From contig PYIU01000002.1 of the NCBI GenBank assembly GCA_003415625.1, positions 6,076,001 through 6,140,000 of the forward strand: a DNA stretch of 64,000 nucleotides, read 5' to 3'. Below, piece after piece: positions 44,223 through 54,964 of the stretch. A model generated the notes under the pieces. The model saw only the letters and a list, made by a program, of their open reading frames with translations, ran no database searches and was not told the DNA's origin. Numbering within the stretch: the stretch's first letter is position 1; each line of letters begins with the position of its first letter. The position numbers were made by a program, and so were the translations under genes. The stretch comes from Aquanectria penicillioides. Its lineage: Eukaryota > Ascomycota > Sordariomycetes > Hypocreales > Nectriaceae.

Positions 44223-45269
44223 TTAGAAGATGGCTAGACAGTTTGATGGACTGCTGACACCGCCAGGCATATTCAGGGGCGAGCTGGCGACAAAGAAGTC
44301 CCACTTCCCAAGCTCAAGACATTTCCGACTTAATTCCTCTAAGTCAAATAGCTCTCCAATAGGAAGGCCCCATCCCGCGATCAAGTACTCATGCATGAAC
44401 AGGCCTTGAACTGCGTTTCCATCCGTCCCGGCATACGACTTCTGAGGGGGATAAACTTCGAACGAGACAGCATCGCCTGCCACAGCTGCAAACCCTTCGT
44501 CCCAGATCCATCTCAACATCTCCTCTGTGCCTTGAACACCAGCATGTTGAGGATTCGAACTTTGCGCGTATGCCAACCGATCGGCAGGGCTCATTTGAGT
44601 ATCCCATTCTTTTGTCAAGCCGATGCGCACGAACAGAATGTCTCCTCGTCGAAACTGAACTCTTTGTTCTTGCGCCATTTGCTTCAAGACACTCAAAGGA
44701 ACAGCGTGGTCGGATAAGGCGCTATACTTGATGGAGTTTCTTTCAGCGTAAGCCACATAATCTAGAAGCACACCTCGACCACAGATTCCTTCCTTGGCCC
44801 AGTGCTGAATACCAATCCGTGTGTTTGATCGATCGGATATCTCCACAGCTGTTGTTCCACCGTAAAAAAGCCTCTGTGAAGGGTTTTCCGGCGTAGGGAA
44901 TGGCGCAGAGAAGTGTCGTAGTCCATCCCACTGTGAAGATTGTTGCGGGTTGAAGATGTATACATCATCGAAGCCTGCACCGCCGAGAAGAGATGTGATA
45001 TGATGTTGAGTCGGTGCGCGGTTAAAGTTGGCAATATCGAGTTTTGTAAGATCCCAGTTAAGGGCAACACGTTGACCAGTTCTTATACAGGAGCGTGCAG
45101 CATCGGCAACGACGTCTGGGGTAAGAAGGACAAGCCGCCCCAATCCTTCTTCTCTTGACCCTGGTTCAGCATGCCATACTCTGCGTTTGTCCGGAAGACT
45201 GTCGAAACACCGCAGGTTGTGTAAGGATTCAGGGGCTGAATCAGTAGGGGTAGCTTGAATTGAGCCCAT
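44223..45269 (-). CDS. Cyclase-family metal-dependent hydrolase
   Basis: Member of the kynurenine-formamidase-fold 'cyclase' family (PF04199), single exon, 348 residues. Typical fungal features are LNWDLTKLDIANFNRAP, SSQWDGLRHFSAPFPTPENP, IGIQHWAKEGICGRGVLLDY and FRRGDILFVRIGLTKEW. GVQGTEEMLRWIWDEGFAAV, DAVSFEVYPP and HEYLIAGWGLPIGELFDLEE complete the pattern. These enzymes hydrolyse amides or lactones of aromatic or small cyclic acids in other systems; substrate here is unknown. It follows the regulator tail to tail (78 bp between stops), and its promoter holds ACTCCGCAC (45424-45432). Confidence 0.82.
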   Translation of the reverse strand: MGSIQATPTDSAPESLHNLRCFDSLPDKRRVWHAEPGSREEGLGRLVLLTPDVVADAARSCIRTGQRVALNWDLTKLDIANFNRAPTQHHITSLLGGAGFDDVYIFNPQQSSQWDGLRHFSAPFPTPENPSQRLFYGGTTAVEISDRSNTRIGIQHWAKEGICGRGVLLDYVAYAERNSIKYSALSDHAVPLSVLKQMAQEQRVQFRRGDILFVRIGLTKEWDTQMSPADRLAYAQSSNPQHAGVQGTEEMLRWIWDEGFAAVAGDAVSFEVYPPQKSYAGTDGNAVQGLFMHEYLIAGWGLPIGELFDLEELSRKCLELGKWDFFVASSPLNMPGGVSSPSNCLAIF

Positions 45270-45840
45270 TTTCGATGACCACGCTCAGTAGACCACGGAG
45301 GTCGGTATTACTGAGGATAAGCTTGAAGGATTTTGAGGACTACGAAAGAAATGGGGGATTACGGCAGTGAAGAAAATGGAGTTTAGATAATGGTTTTGAT
45401 TACGAGAACTCAAGAACCGAGCTACTCCGCACAAACTAAGTATGTTTAGGCATGGCACACTGCACCTTGTGTGTGGGGGGTACCAAGGGCGAGGCTGTAG
45501 ACCCCACACGGAGAGTGCCATCGACATTGCTTTAATGCAGTCACCCGATGCTGAGCGGCCCGGGGACAAGGCATGTATCGAAAAGCCTGAGAAGAGCAAA
45601 GCTGAAAAACAAAAAAAGGAAAAAAAAAAAGGAAAAAAAGAAAAAAGAGGGCTGGGGAAGATGGCAGTGACTCACTAGGCATCGTTTCAATTTACGCTTC
45701 TTCCCTGTTGCCGTGCGACGTCTGGTGGTGGTCTGAATGCATGCATCTCTAGGGCGATGACGAATCATTGACTTGAGATGTGTCTTGCACAAAAGGAGGA
45801 GGAGAAGAAGAAGAAGAAGAAGAAGAAGAAGAAGAAGAAG

Positions 45841-45872
<32 letters not shown>

Positions 45873-46079
45873 TGAAGAGGAGAAAGTACCCATACAATAA
45901 AGGTAGGTAGAATCCTTAGCCGTCGGTCGCCATATCATTTATTTCATTTATTTCAAATAGTGTGGAGATCGGGTAACTATAATCGCCGTTGATACAAAGA
46001 GTATTGACAACAGCACCACTCCCCCCCTCCTCGAGTCCTCAGTATCCTGACTGTAGACTGTTTCTAACCCCACTTGCTG
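45270..46079. other. Intergenic, 810 bp, cyclase promoter and permease 3' flank
   Basis: Contains a purine-rich A/G tract (45597-45662) and the GAA microsatellite listed separately, plus ACTCCGCAC at 45424-45432. No gene is supported. Confidence 0.5.
45804..45870 (+). repeat. (GAA)n microsatellite, about 22 units
   Basis: An uninterrupted run of GAA triplets of 67 bases, preceded by GGA units, about 540-600 bp upstream of the cyclase-family start. Length is likely to vary between strains. Confidence 0.95.
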
Positions 46080-47953
46080 TTAACTAAGTCCATTTCTGCT
46101 TTTCTCTTCCACCAATTCAGCAAACGGGCGGTCATCCTTAACGATCATGCTCAGGTCTTGGCTTTTGAGAAACTCATCCAGCTCCTTACGCTGAGCATCT
46201 GTCACGTCATTGACATGAACAGCAACATCATCACCAAACCGCGAGGAAATTTCTTCAAGAGAGAGCTTTGCCGTTTCGGGAAAGTAGAAATAGACGATAG
46301 GGATGAAGAAGATGCACCAAACGATGATGACCAAGTAGTACTTCCATCCAACTTGCTCGATACCGATGGGGGCTGTTTGGAGTAGGATAATGGTAGATGC
46401 GAACTGACCAAACAGTGAGAAACCCATTCCGATGGGTCTAATCTCGGTCGGGAAAATCTCTGACACATATATGTACATGGTTGTGTCGCAAAGGGTACTG
46501 CAGTTTGTCAATGCCATGTTTGAGATCTGACCAGTTTCTGTTTGGCACGACTTACCCTTGAAATGCAAGATACAAAAACACAAAGAAGACGCCGGCAGCA
46601 TTACCTGCCTGGTTCATGGTGCCACCATACTGGGCAATGCATCCAACCAGACCGGAGGTTGTGAATAAACAACCAAAGAGTCCGACTATGAACATCCATC
46701 GGCGTGAGTTGATTTTATCATGAAGCCAAGCACCAAGGGGATTGTAGATAACGCCGGCCGTGGTAAGCCACAGAGCGGAAAGCAACAAAGGCATCGAACC
46801 TGTTTGACCTAGATTCGTGTAGAGGATGACGGAGTAGTTGTTCTGTGTGGACCTGTCAGCATCGACACAAGGCCGTGACTCTTATCACTGGCTGCTTACG
46901 ATTACGAGTGGGCCAGCAAACTCAGCACCCCACTGCGTAAGGAAACCGATGATCATCCTTTTGCGATAGCTCTTCTTCTTCAACACGGCCGTCCATGGCG
47001 TGCAGCCAATTGCTTTGAGTTTCTCAGTATCCAGTGCGATTTGCATCTTGACCTGATAGAGCTCTTCCTTGGCAGCGAGGTCACCGGGATCATGCGGAGA
47101 CTTTCGGAGCGCTTGAAGCACTTTCCATGCCTGCTCAACTTGTCCTTTCTGTAGCAACCATCGCGGCGAGCGGGGAATCCAGATGCTTGTGACGAGGAGG
47201 ACCAGTGGCGACAGACACTGCACGCAGAGCGGGAAACGCCATGCAAACGAAGCGTTCTTGTCAGTCGCGAAATAGCAGGCATACCCGAGCCAACCAGAAA
47301 GCATATAACCAAAGACTAGGAAAATTGCGTGGTGGCCAACCAGCCAGCCTCGCTTGTTCGGCGGCGACAGCTCCGACAGATACATGGGACATGCGGTGAC
47401 GAGGATTCCAATGCCAATGCCGGATATGACTCTTCCTACGTGAAACATGCTTCAAAGGGTGAGCGGATGAACATTCCGACATGTGCGTCGAGGGGGACTC
47501 ACGCCAGGTTTGCTGCACCGCCCTGAAGCGCACCACCAAGCACTGCGCAGGCTGCTCCAATCTGGATGGATACCTTCCTCCCCAAGACCATCGCGGCCCA
47601 CATAACAAAGAGACTTCCAACGGCTCCGCCGGAGCTGTAAAGGCCGTTGGCTGTTGCAATGGCTTGGGCGGTTTTATCTCCATAGCCCGGCTGCCCCTGT
47701 TGGGGGAGGTCGAAGAAGGCGTACCATCCTGGCTGGCCAATGGTGCTCCCGATAATTGCAGAGCAATATCCATACGTCTTGGGAGGGCAAACTGGTTAGG
47801 GACGTGTTTGGTTGGATTTGCCAGAGAGGAGAGAGAGGGAGAGGGAGAGGAGAAAGTGCTTACAAACGAACCAAACGCAACTGCTATGGTTACCAGCCTG
47901 TTGTACGGGCTGGTTCGTGATCGATGACTTGGTGACTTGACTTGTTGTGACAT
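46080..47953 (-). CDS. MFS sugar-type permease
   Basis: Plasma-membrane transporter of the sugar-porter family (PF00083), similar to fungal lactose/hexose permease-like proteins. Exons are 47953-47864, 47777-47503, 47449-46900, 46842-46556 and 46497-46080. Introns are 86, 53, 57 and 58 nt, all in frame, and the protein has 539 residues. Hallmarks are FTYGYCSAIIGSTIGQPGWY, ANGLYSSGGAVGSLFVMWAA with LGRK, GRVISGIGIGILVTACPMYL, IPRSPRWLL, GFLTQWGAEFAGPLVI and YIYVSEIFPTEIRPIG, then FPETAKLSLEEI. About 12 membrane segments are expected. It is divergent from the aldehyde dehydrogenase over 522 bp. Substrate is unknown; the context suggests a sugar-like or small acid substrate used by the cluster. 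Confidence 0.9.
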
Positions 47954-48475
47954 TGCGGAACTTGATGATGCATCGATTGACTGATTGAACGGAGGCTAGA
48001 TGCCATGGTAAATAAAACAAACAGAGGTCGACGACCAATGCGCTCGATGACAGAACCCAACACAAGCCACCATCACACACCCCCATGGACCCCCGGAGCC
48101 GCGAAAAGCGTGGTGCCGCATTGAGTATAGTTTGAGGATCGGGTTCAGGAGGCACGCAACCTAATTTGACCAGCCGTCCACGGGTCGAAATCATGGCTTC
48201 GGAGCGTGCCGCCCAATCCCCGCATCCCCGCCCCGGGCCGGGTGGCCATGGAGTTGTGGCGTTTCGGGGAGACGAGAGCGAGGCTGTCTACTCCGTAAAC
48301 ACTTTGTGGAGTAAAAGAATCGAGCTTTAGCCGTTCTTGTAACGATCTTGTCCGACCGGGGCTTTTCTCGAGCTTGAGCCCGATCCTGAGCCCAAAGACC
48401 AATTAATAGTTCCCTGGAGTCAGTGGTCGCCAACCAAAGGAAAGGAGCCAATTGATCCCAAGACACTCTCCAGCC
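47954..48475. promoter_or_regulatory. Divergent permease/ALDH promoter region
   Basis: 522 bp between two start codons. It holds ACTCCG at 48290-48295, followed after 12 bases by GGAGT (48308-48312), an imperfect inverted repeat. Function as an operator is inference. Confidence 0.4.
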
Positions 48476-50083
48476 ATGTCAACCAGCCACGCCGCGGCCC
48501 TGCCTTTTGAATTGGCCAACAAGAGCCTGGCCCATTCCGATTGCCAGGTCAATGGAGAGTCCATTGCCGCAAATTCCGGCAAGAGATTTGACGTACTCGA
48601 CCCTGGAACGGGCAAGGTCTGGACGTCTTGCCCAGACTGCAGCGGCGAGGACGTTGACAGAGCCGTGCAATCCTGCTACCAAGCATTCAAAGACTTCTCT
48701 GGATGGACACCGCGACAACGGGCGCAGTGCCTGCTAAAGTGGCATCAACTCATAATCGAGAACCGAGATGACCTTGCCAAGATTCTCGTTTTCGAGACGG
48801 GAAAGCCCCTGGCCGAGGCATACGGGGAAATCGACTATGCCACGACATTCACTTGGTGGTTCGTCGGCGAGGCTGAACGAGTCCAGGGCTCAACCATAAC
48901 ATCTGCCACTCCCGGCCGCCGGGCTTTCACCATCAAGCAGCCTATTGGCGTTGTCGCCGCGTTGGTTCCTTGGAACTTCCCGATTGCCCTAACGCTGAGA
49001 AAAGCGAGCGCTGCGCTAGCTGCTGGCTGTACTATGGTGGTTAAGCCGTCTCCAGAGACACCAGTCTCCGCCCTGTCTCTCGCCCGTCTGGCTTTCCTTG
49101 CAGGTTTCCCTCCTGGTGCCTTAAACGTCTTGACCACTGGCCTCGATAACACTCCACCGGTAGCAGAGGCCCTTTGCCTTCACCCGTTGGTAAAGAAGGT
49201 GACCTTTACCGGAAGCACACGCGTGGGCAAACTGATTTCGGGGCTGTGTGCGATAAACCTCAAGAAGACCACCTTGGAACTAGGAGGAAATTGCCCCTTC
49301 ATCGTCTTCGATGACGCCAACCTCGACCAGGCCATTGGCCAGCTCATGAATCTAAAATGGCGACACGCGGGGCAGGCCTGTGTCTCATCAAATAGGCTTT
49401 ACATCCAGCAGGGTATTTATGACAAATTCACCGACCTGTTGATCCAAAAGACGTCGCTTCTTAAAGTTGGACATGGCATGGCGGACGACACTACCTTGGG
49501 CCCTGTGACAACACCAAGGGGCCTGGACAAGGCTGAGGAGCTGGTTCGGGATGCACTTTCCAAGGGGGCCAAAATCCTTCTCGGAACAGGCCAGAGACTG
49601 CATCCATCATCATCCTCTGGGGGAAATGTAGAGGGGTACTTTATGGCCCCGACCATCTTATCTGACGTTACCGATGATATGCTTCTAAGCCAAGACGAGA
49701 TCTTCGCGCCAGTGCTGGGGGTTTCGACTTTTGATACCGAGTCTGAGGTGATTGAAAGAGCCAATAATACGACCATGGGATTGACAAGCTATGTCTTTAC
49801 CAAGAATGTGGATCGATTGTGGAGGACGTTTGAGAAACTGGAGGCTGGCATGGTTGGGCTGGTAAGTTGCACACTATTTCTATCTTTCTTTTCGTCCTCC
49901 TGTTGTCATGATGTTGGAGAGCAGCTAATTTCAAATGTTCAGAACACCGGAAACAATTCATCAGCAGAGGCTCCATTTGGAGGCATCAAAGAAAGCGGAT
50001 GCGGAAAGGAGAGTGGGAAAGACGTTGCTATCGACGAATTTATGATCACAAAGTCTGGGACATTGACGTTGGAGGAGCAATGA
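48476..50083 (+). CDS. Aldehyde dehydrogenase, succinate-semialdehyde-dehydrogenase type
   Basis: NAD(P)-dependent oxidation of an aldehyde to the acid. Exons are 48476-49861 and 49943-50083 (81-nt intron that is a multiple of three, hence readable), 508 residues. Key features are VAALVPWNFPIAL (about 161-173), cofactor Lys190 in VVKPSPETP, FTGSTRVGKL (244-253), the general base E268 in LELGGNCPFIVF and nucleophile C302 in HAGQACVSSNRLY. APFGGIKESGCGKE ends the oligomerisation region. The profile resembles fungal SSADH (GABA shunt), but Cys at the position after GGN is an unusual local choice. It would be the last oxidation step in the proposed cluster (inference). Confidence 0.9.
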   Translation: MSTSHAAALPFELANKSLAHSDCQVNGESIAANSGKRFDVLDPGTGKVWTSCPDCSGEDVDRAVQSCYQAFKDFSGWTPRQRAQCLLKWHQLIIENRDDLAKILVFETGKPLAEAYGEIDYATTFTWWFVGEAERVQGSTITSATPGRRAFTIKQPIGVVAALVPWNFPIALTLRKASAALAAGCTMVVKPSPETPVSALSLARLAFLAGFPPGALNVLTTGLDNTPPVAEALCLHPLVKKVTFTGSTRVGKLISGLCAINLKKTTLELGGNCPFIVFDDANLDQAIGQLMNLKWRHAGQACVSSNRLYIQQGIYDKFTDLLIQKTSLLKVGHGMADDTTLGPVTTPRGLDKAEELVRDALSKGAKILLGTGQRLHPSSSSGGNVEGYFMAPTILSDVTDDMLLSQDEIFAPVLGVSTFDTESEVIERANNTTMGLTSYVFTKNVDRLWRTFEKLEAGMVGLVSCTLFLSFFSSSCCHDVGEQLISNVQNTGNNSSAEAPFGGIKESGCGKESGKDVAIDEFMITKSGTLTLEEQ

Positions 50084-50253
50084 AGAGCACGGTGTCAATT
50101 TCTTTTGACTTATCCGGCAGTCCTGGCAGATTTATTTTTGTCTATGAGCTATCTGTCGAATTTACATTTGATCTTGGCTCACCAAATCACCCCTTTTTAC
50201 TAATCCTCCTGCGTGGTGGGGCTTTCGTAGTGCCACTACAAGTAGGAATTGGT

Positions 50254-51839
50254 CTAGTAAATTCCAGGAATGATTCTCCACTTGACGAGCTTCCTGTACT
50301 TTTCCCAGTCCTCGCCATATTTCTCGGCGCAGGCGGCATCGTCTCTTCGCTCGCGGTGAATGAGCAGAAAGCCGAACCAGGCTGAGTAGAAGTAGGTGAA
50401 GAGCATTCCCCAGCCAGCGGCGTCGCCCTGGACAACCTCTCGGCCGTCTACCATCTTCATAACGCCTGCGCTAGTTAAAGCAGCACCTGCGGGATAGATG
50501 AGATAACCGGCGATTCCAGTGGGCAAGCAAAAAGGCAGAGACTGAACCCAATCTCCGAAGTAGTTGATGTGACGAGCCCTTCCCCACCAGCCACCAGTGA
50601 GCAGTCGCGTTCCTCTTTTGGTCTGAATGTACGGCATGTTGGCAACCGACGGATGAGAAGGGTTGGTGCGGAACCTATTCTTCTGCGAATTGGTGGAGCG
50701 GAAAATATAGAGGCCAATGGAAAACACAGTTCCAATCGCAGCAACCCCCGGCCATCCGAGGTGGACCGGGTAAACGGAAAGATAGCGACACTGGGTAGAG
50801 TAGAGGAAGGGAACCCAGACGATGTCGCCAAAGCTAAGCATGAATCCCATCCCATCGGTGATGATATCCATCATGCCCAAGAGGCCGGCCTCGGCGTACT
50901 GGCCTTCCAGGACGTAGTAGGACTGAACCAAGGCAACGATGATGATGCTATCGGAGATGTATCCGTAGGTGCGATACTGCTTCGCGATGAAGGCGAAGTC
51001 TAGGAGAGCCCATCCGGTAAGACCTGGTCGCATCTCCAGCCAGGCCTTGATGTCAACCTCTCCAATGAGAGGAAGGGTCACGCGGGGGTTGAGCTCGCGG
51101 CCGATGAAGAAGTCGTAGATGAAGATGCCGGTATGGCCTCCTCTGGCCAGCTCTCGCAAGTCTGGATTTCCCTTCTTGACGCTGAAGCTGTTGACGTAGA
51201 CGTAGATGGAAATGATGTAAGCGAGGATGATGTTTGCGGTGAGGAGCTGTAGGTAATTGTCGGTGATGAAAGTCCACACGACAAAGTCGGCTCCGTAAAG
51301 GTACGTGCCGATGGCGCAACCAGTCAGCTGGACGACCGTGGCGTGGAAGGCTACGAGGGGGCATTCTATTAGCAGGAGTGTTCTTTGGAGGCAGGGCTCA
51401 CTGAAAATATTCACCATTGAAGCGGTACTTGAGGGGCCGGCCAGACTCGCGAAGCTTCGTGCCGTACACCTCATTGGCGGGGAGGACGCGGTACAGGATC
51501 AAGCTGAGGAGGTAGTAGGCAGCCAGCCAGCCGGTGACTTCCCAGCTGGCGAAGCCCCAAATGCCGTCTTCAGGCCATGGCATCTGGGCCTTGAGCCTGT
51601 CCCACGTGAGGGTGCGAGGATCCAAGAGCGCGGGGGCAGGGCAGCCGGAGACATCGTTGCACCCGAGGAACAGCACGTTCATCAAGATGGGGAGGCCGAA
51701 GACGATGCCTGTGGCGCCTGGCCTAGGGAGTGCATTTCAGGGTCAGCACGCACCAATCCAATTGGAGCTTGATGATTTACGAGACAGCGAGGGATACTTA
51801 CGGGCCGCCAAACTCATAGTGATGCTTTTCGGTAGTCAT
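50254..51839 (-). CDS. ERG24: Delta14-sterol reductase (ERG24 family)
   Basis: Membrane-bound ER enzyme reducing the C14-C15 double bond after lanosterol C14 demethylation. Exons are 51839-51802, 51722-51415 and 51350-50254 (introns 79 and 64 nt), 480 residues. The N-terminus MTTEKHHYEFGG and joined PGATGIVFGLPILM match fungal C-14 reductases. RPLKYRFNAFHATVV spans the second splice. Then LNPRVTLPLIGEVDIKAWLE, GDIVWVPFLYSTQCRYL, the ERG4/ERG24 signature RARHINYFGDWVQSLPFC and the end REHRD-like RERRDDAACAEKYGEDWEKY...WRIIPGIY are seen. Many filamentous fungi have more than one ERG24 copy, so this may be a paralogue. It is convergent with the aldehyde dehydrogenase. Confidence 0.9.
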
Positions 51840-53379
51840 GATTGGGTGGTGCAGGCGGCCTGGCGCGTATGCTCCGTGTGTTCTGGAAACACGGGGGGGC
51901 CTCGAACACTGCCCGACGTGCGACGGCCGTGAAGGCAACTGCTGCAGAGCCAGTGCCACTGCAGAGACGTCCGAAGGAAGCGGGAGGGACGGCGGAAGCG
52001 CAGAAAATGACGTGTTGCTCCTGGTACAGGCCAATTCGAAGCGTCGCCCGTCGTGAGCTTGGTTCCAATGCGCTCAAAGCTCGCTTGTGGATGCTGATGC
52101 TCGCGCTTTTTTGTATTTGTTTGCGCTTCACCGCCCGCAGGAAATCGGCCCAGTTTGACTGTGTCGGAAGCGGCTTGCTCCGCCCCACATTACCCCCACA
52201 GATTCCCACCCAACAATGGCCAAGGGGAAGGCTTGTTGGCGTGCTAATTTGCGCAACATAGTTGGCTAGAATTAATTTGCAGTTCCGAGACTACCTAGGT
52301 AGATGTGAGATGAGCTGCCTGAAACGGCGACTTTGTGTTGCTGATGGCAAGTGGAACAAGCTGGTAGAGAGCGATGTGATGTAATATATCGCCAAGTGGC
52401 CTATACCCCTAAAAGAACCATCTTGGCTTTAGTTGAATAAAGTAGGAAGGAAAAACAGGAACAGAAGTCTGCTCAACGAGAAAATGCCTTGGCGGCCCGC
52501 CTGCCGGTAGTGATGGTCACAGGCTCCAGCTAACCCGTTCACCAGAGGTCCCCGGCCCCCGTCGCCCACCAAGCATCCCGAAGCTGACATTGGTTTTACT
52601 CCCGCCCCGATTCCTCAACGTTGACCTTTATTTCATGTGAACCTGGAACATCGAGACTGCATTTATTCAAAACTGACCCCACGTATTATTTCAACTTGGT
52701 CCACTCTTCAATGTTAACAATCATGAAATTGATCCACCGTCTCATCTCAGGGTCCCGAGTATGCCAATGTGAAGAATTCCACGGCTATTCACTTAAGCTA
52801 ATTTGACAGAGAGTCTGGTCCCACGATATATTGAACTTGATATGGCTGCGAAGAGTGAAGTCTTTCCGTAGCCTAGTGCAGTTGGCAGTCTAAGTCGCTA
52901 TGCGTCAGCTTCGACTTTTGAGATGTAGAAAGCATTTCACCTGTCAACCATTCCTCTGCATGTGCTACACATATTGTCGAATATGCCGATTAAGTCTTCT
53001 AATTTTGGATTTTCTCTATTGCTGACTTTTGTGAGTAAGTAAAACGAAACCGGCACTGGGCAGGCATGATTCTTGAACGCCATCTCTGGACGAAGACGGA
53101 GCTCCATCATCTAAGTCTTCCATGAAGTGCCTAAAGTACAACACACATCCTGGAGCTCTTCCATTCGGAAAGCCCCTCTTGAATACGTACTACTTTCCGT
53201 AAAATCCCCAAATTCTCTTAATTTGAAGATTGCGTCTTGGATTAGTTTGGTCTTCCTAATGTTGACAAACTATTAAAATACTCCTAATAGTGGACTAGGC
53301 TTATTGCCGGCCGCTGTAGCGAAGCGGAGACAGCATCATCCTTCAAGAGGGGGTAACAAATAGGGATAGACAGTCTGTG
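51840..53379. other. ERG24 upstream region and gene-poor stretch, 1.5 kb
   Basis: The first part is the ERG24 promoter; a CCTAGGTA motif lies at 52293-52301. From about 52300 on I see no gene: only short frames of under 65 residues, and sequence moving toward the repeat-rich zone. Confidence 0.5.
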
Positions 53380-54078
53380 ATGGGAGCGGCAGAAGAATCC
53401 CGTGCGATCCTTAAGATATGGGATCGCGTGCTCGATAAGAAGCCGGAGTACGTGAATCACCTGAGTAACATGCTGCTCTCTTCTGAGCCGGAGTATGCGG
53501 AAGTGGCAATGGCGAAGCAATGTATGAAGCCGGGAACCGTTGTTCAGCTCAAGAAACATCTCTTTGCAGATTCTTGTAGATTCTTCGAAGTGGTACTTCT
53601 CTGCGAATGAAAAGAATCAGGTAAATAAAGAACCAGGTCCCAAGTTAGGACGTTTGAATGCTGATATTTGAAGAACGATCGATTGGATAAGATCATCCGT
53701 GGACTCGGCCGTGACAGGGTGGAACTTCCAAAGCCAAATTGGGCAATACTGGAAAGGTACGGTTTCGTTTTGACTGCAGAAGAGGAGCAACGGCGACGAT
53801 TTCAAAATTCGAAAGCTGTCACAGTGCCGCATAGTCAGTTTGCTGAAGAAGATCATCGACTTATTCAGGCATGCGTGCTTGGATGCCCGCAGACTAGTCA
53901 AATGATGGTCCAGTTTGTCAACGTTGGGCAACTATCACTTCATACATTCTTCGATGAAGCTCAAAACATCTTCAAAGTCCATAACAGGTGGCTAGACAGG
54001 GATGCGTCAGTCGAAGAACTGGGTTTGGATGAAAGGTTAATCGAAACAGATATTCTCTCCCATTCGACTAAGCGATTA

Positions 54079-54169
54079 CCCACTGGGTTGAGTGACTAGT
54101 CACGCCCCCACCTCTCCAATGGAGAGGTGGCAACAAAACCCGTAACTGCATCGCATGCTATAACTATTT
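54079..54169 (+). repeat. Left terminal inverted repeat
   Basis: 91 bases. Matched against the reverse complement of 54875-54964 it differs at three transitions and one 1-base indel. It contains the palindrome GTGACTAGTCAC and a hairpin of CACCTCTCCA with TGGAGAGGTG. Confidence 0.93.
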
Positions 54170-54874
54170 CAATAGAGCAAGCAATAAATTATTTAAAAAT
54201 AAAGAAAATTATATATAAAATATTTACTTATAGTATAAATAATATTATAGAATAGATTTTATTATATATATTATTTTAATATTTTTAATTAATTTATTAA
54301 TTATTATAATACTTATATCTTTTTTAATATAGCTATATTAATAAAGTATATATAAATATATTTTATAATATAAAATATATAATATTTTTATATATTTACT
54401 TTTATTTTAATACTTTTTATTTAATTTATATTTAATATTTTTAAACTTTTATATATAATTTTATTATAAATAAAATTATAATATTTAATTAAAATAAAAT
54501 CTTATTAAAATATATTTTATTAATAATATAATATATAAAATAAAAAGAATTATTTAAATATTTTATTTATATTTTAAATTAAATATTAAATATTATTTAA
54601 AAATAAAATATTTTATATAAAATAATTTAAAGATAATTTATTAAATATTAAAATCTTAATATAATATTTAAAAGTTTAAATTTAATATATATATTTATAT
54701 ATTTATTTTTATATATTATATAATAAGCTTTTAATATTTATAATTTTATTCTTTAATTTAAATCTTTATTTTTAAAAATCTTTTACATTTTATTTTAAAT
54801 TTATATATATTATATAAAGCATTATTTAATTTAATTTTATTTCATTTTTATCTAATTTATATATAAAGATATTT

Positions 54875-54964
54875 AAATGGTTATGCATGCGATGCGGTTA
54901 CGGGTTTTGTTGCCACCTCTCCATTGGAGAGGTGGGGGCGTGACTAGTCACTCAACCCAGCGGG
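54875..54964 (-). repeat. Right terminal inverted repeat
   Basis: 90 bases, the partner of 54079-54169. It holds the same GTGACTAGTCAC palindrome and hairpin. Composition is normal, in sharp contrast with the adjacent A/T-only interior. Confidence 0.93.

Noticed and set aside
45446..45897. Leu-rich minus-strand frame over the GAA repeat
   Set aside because: Its poly-Leu segment is just the translated microsatellite, not a membrane protein.
54180..54874. Mitochondrial-like insert (because of extreme A+T)
   Set aside because: No mitochondrial gene, tRNA or GC cluster is visible, and precise TIR borders point to a transposable element.
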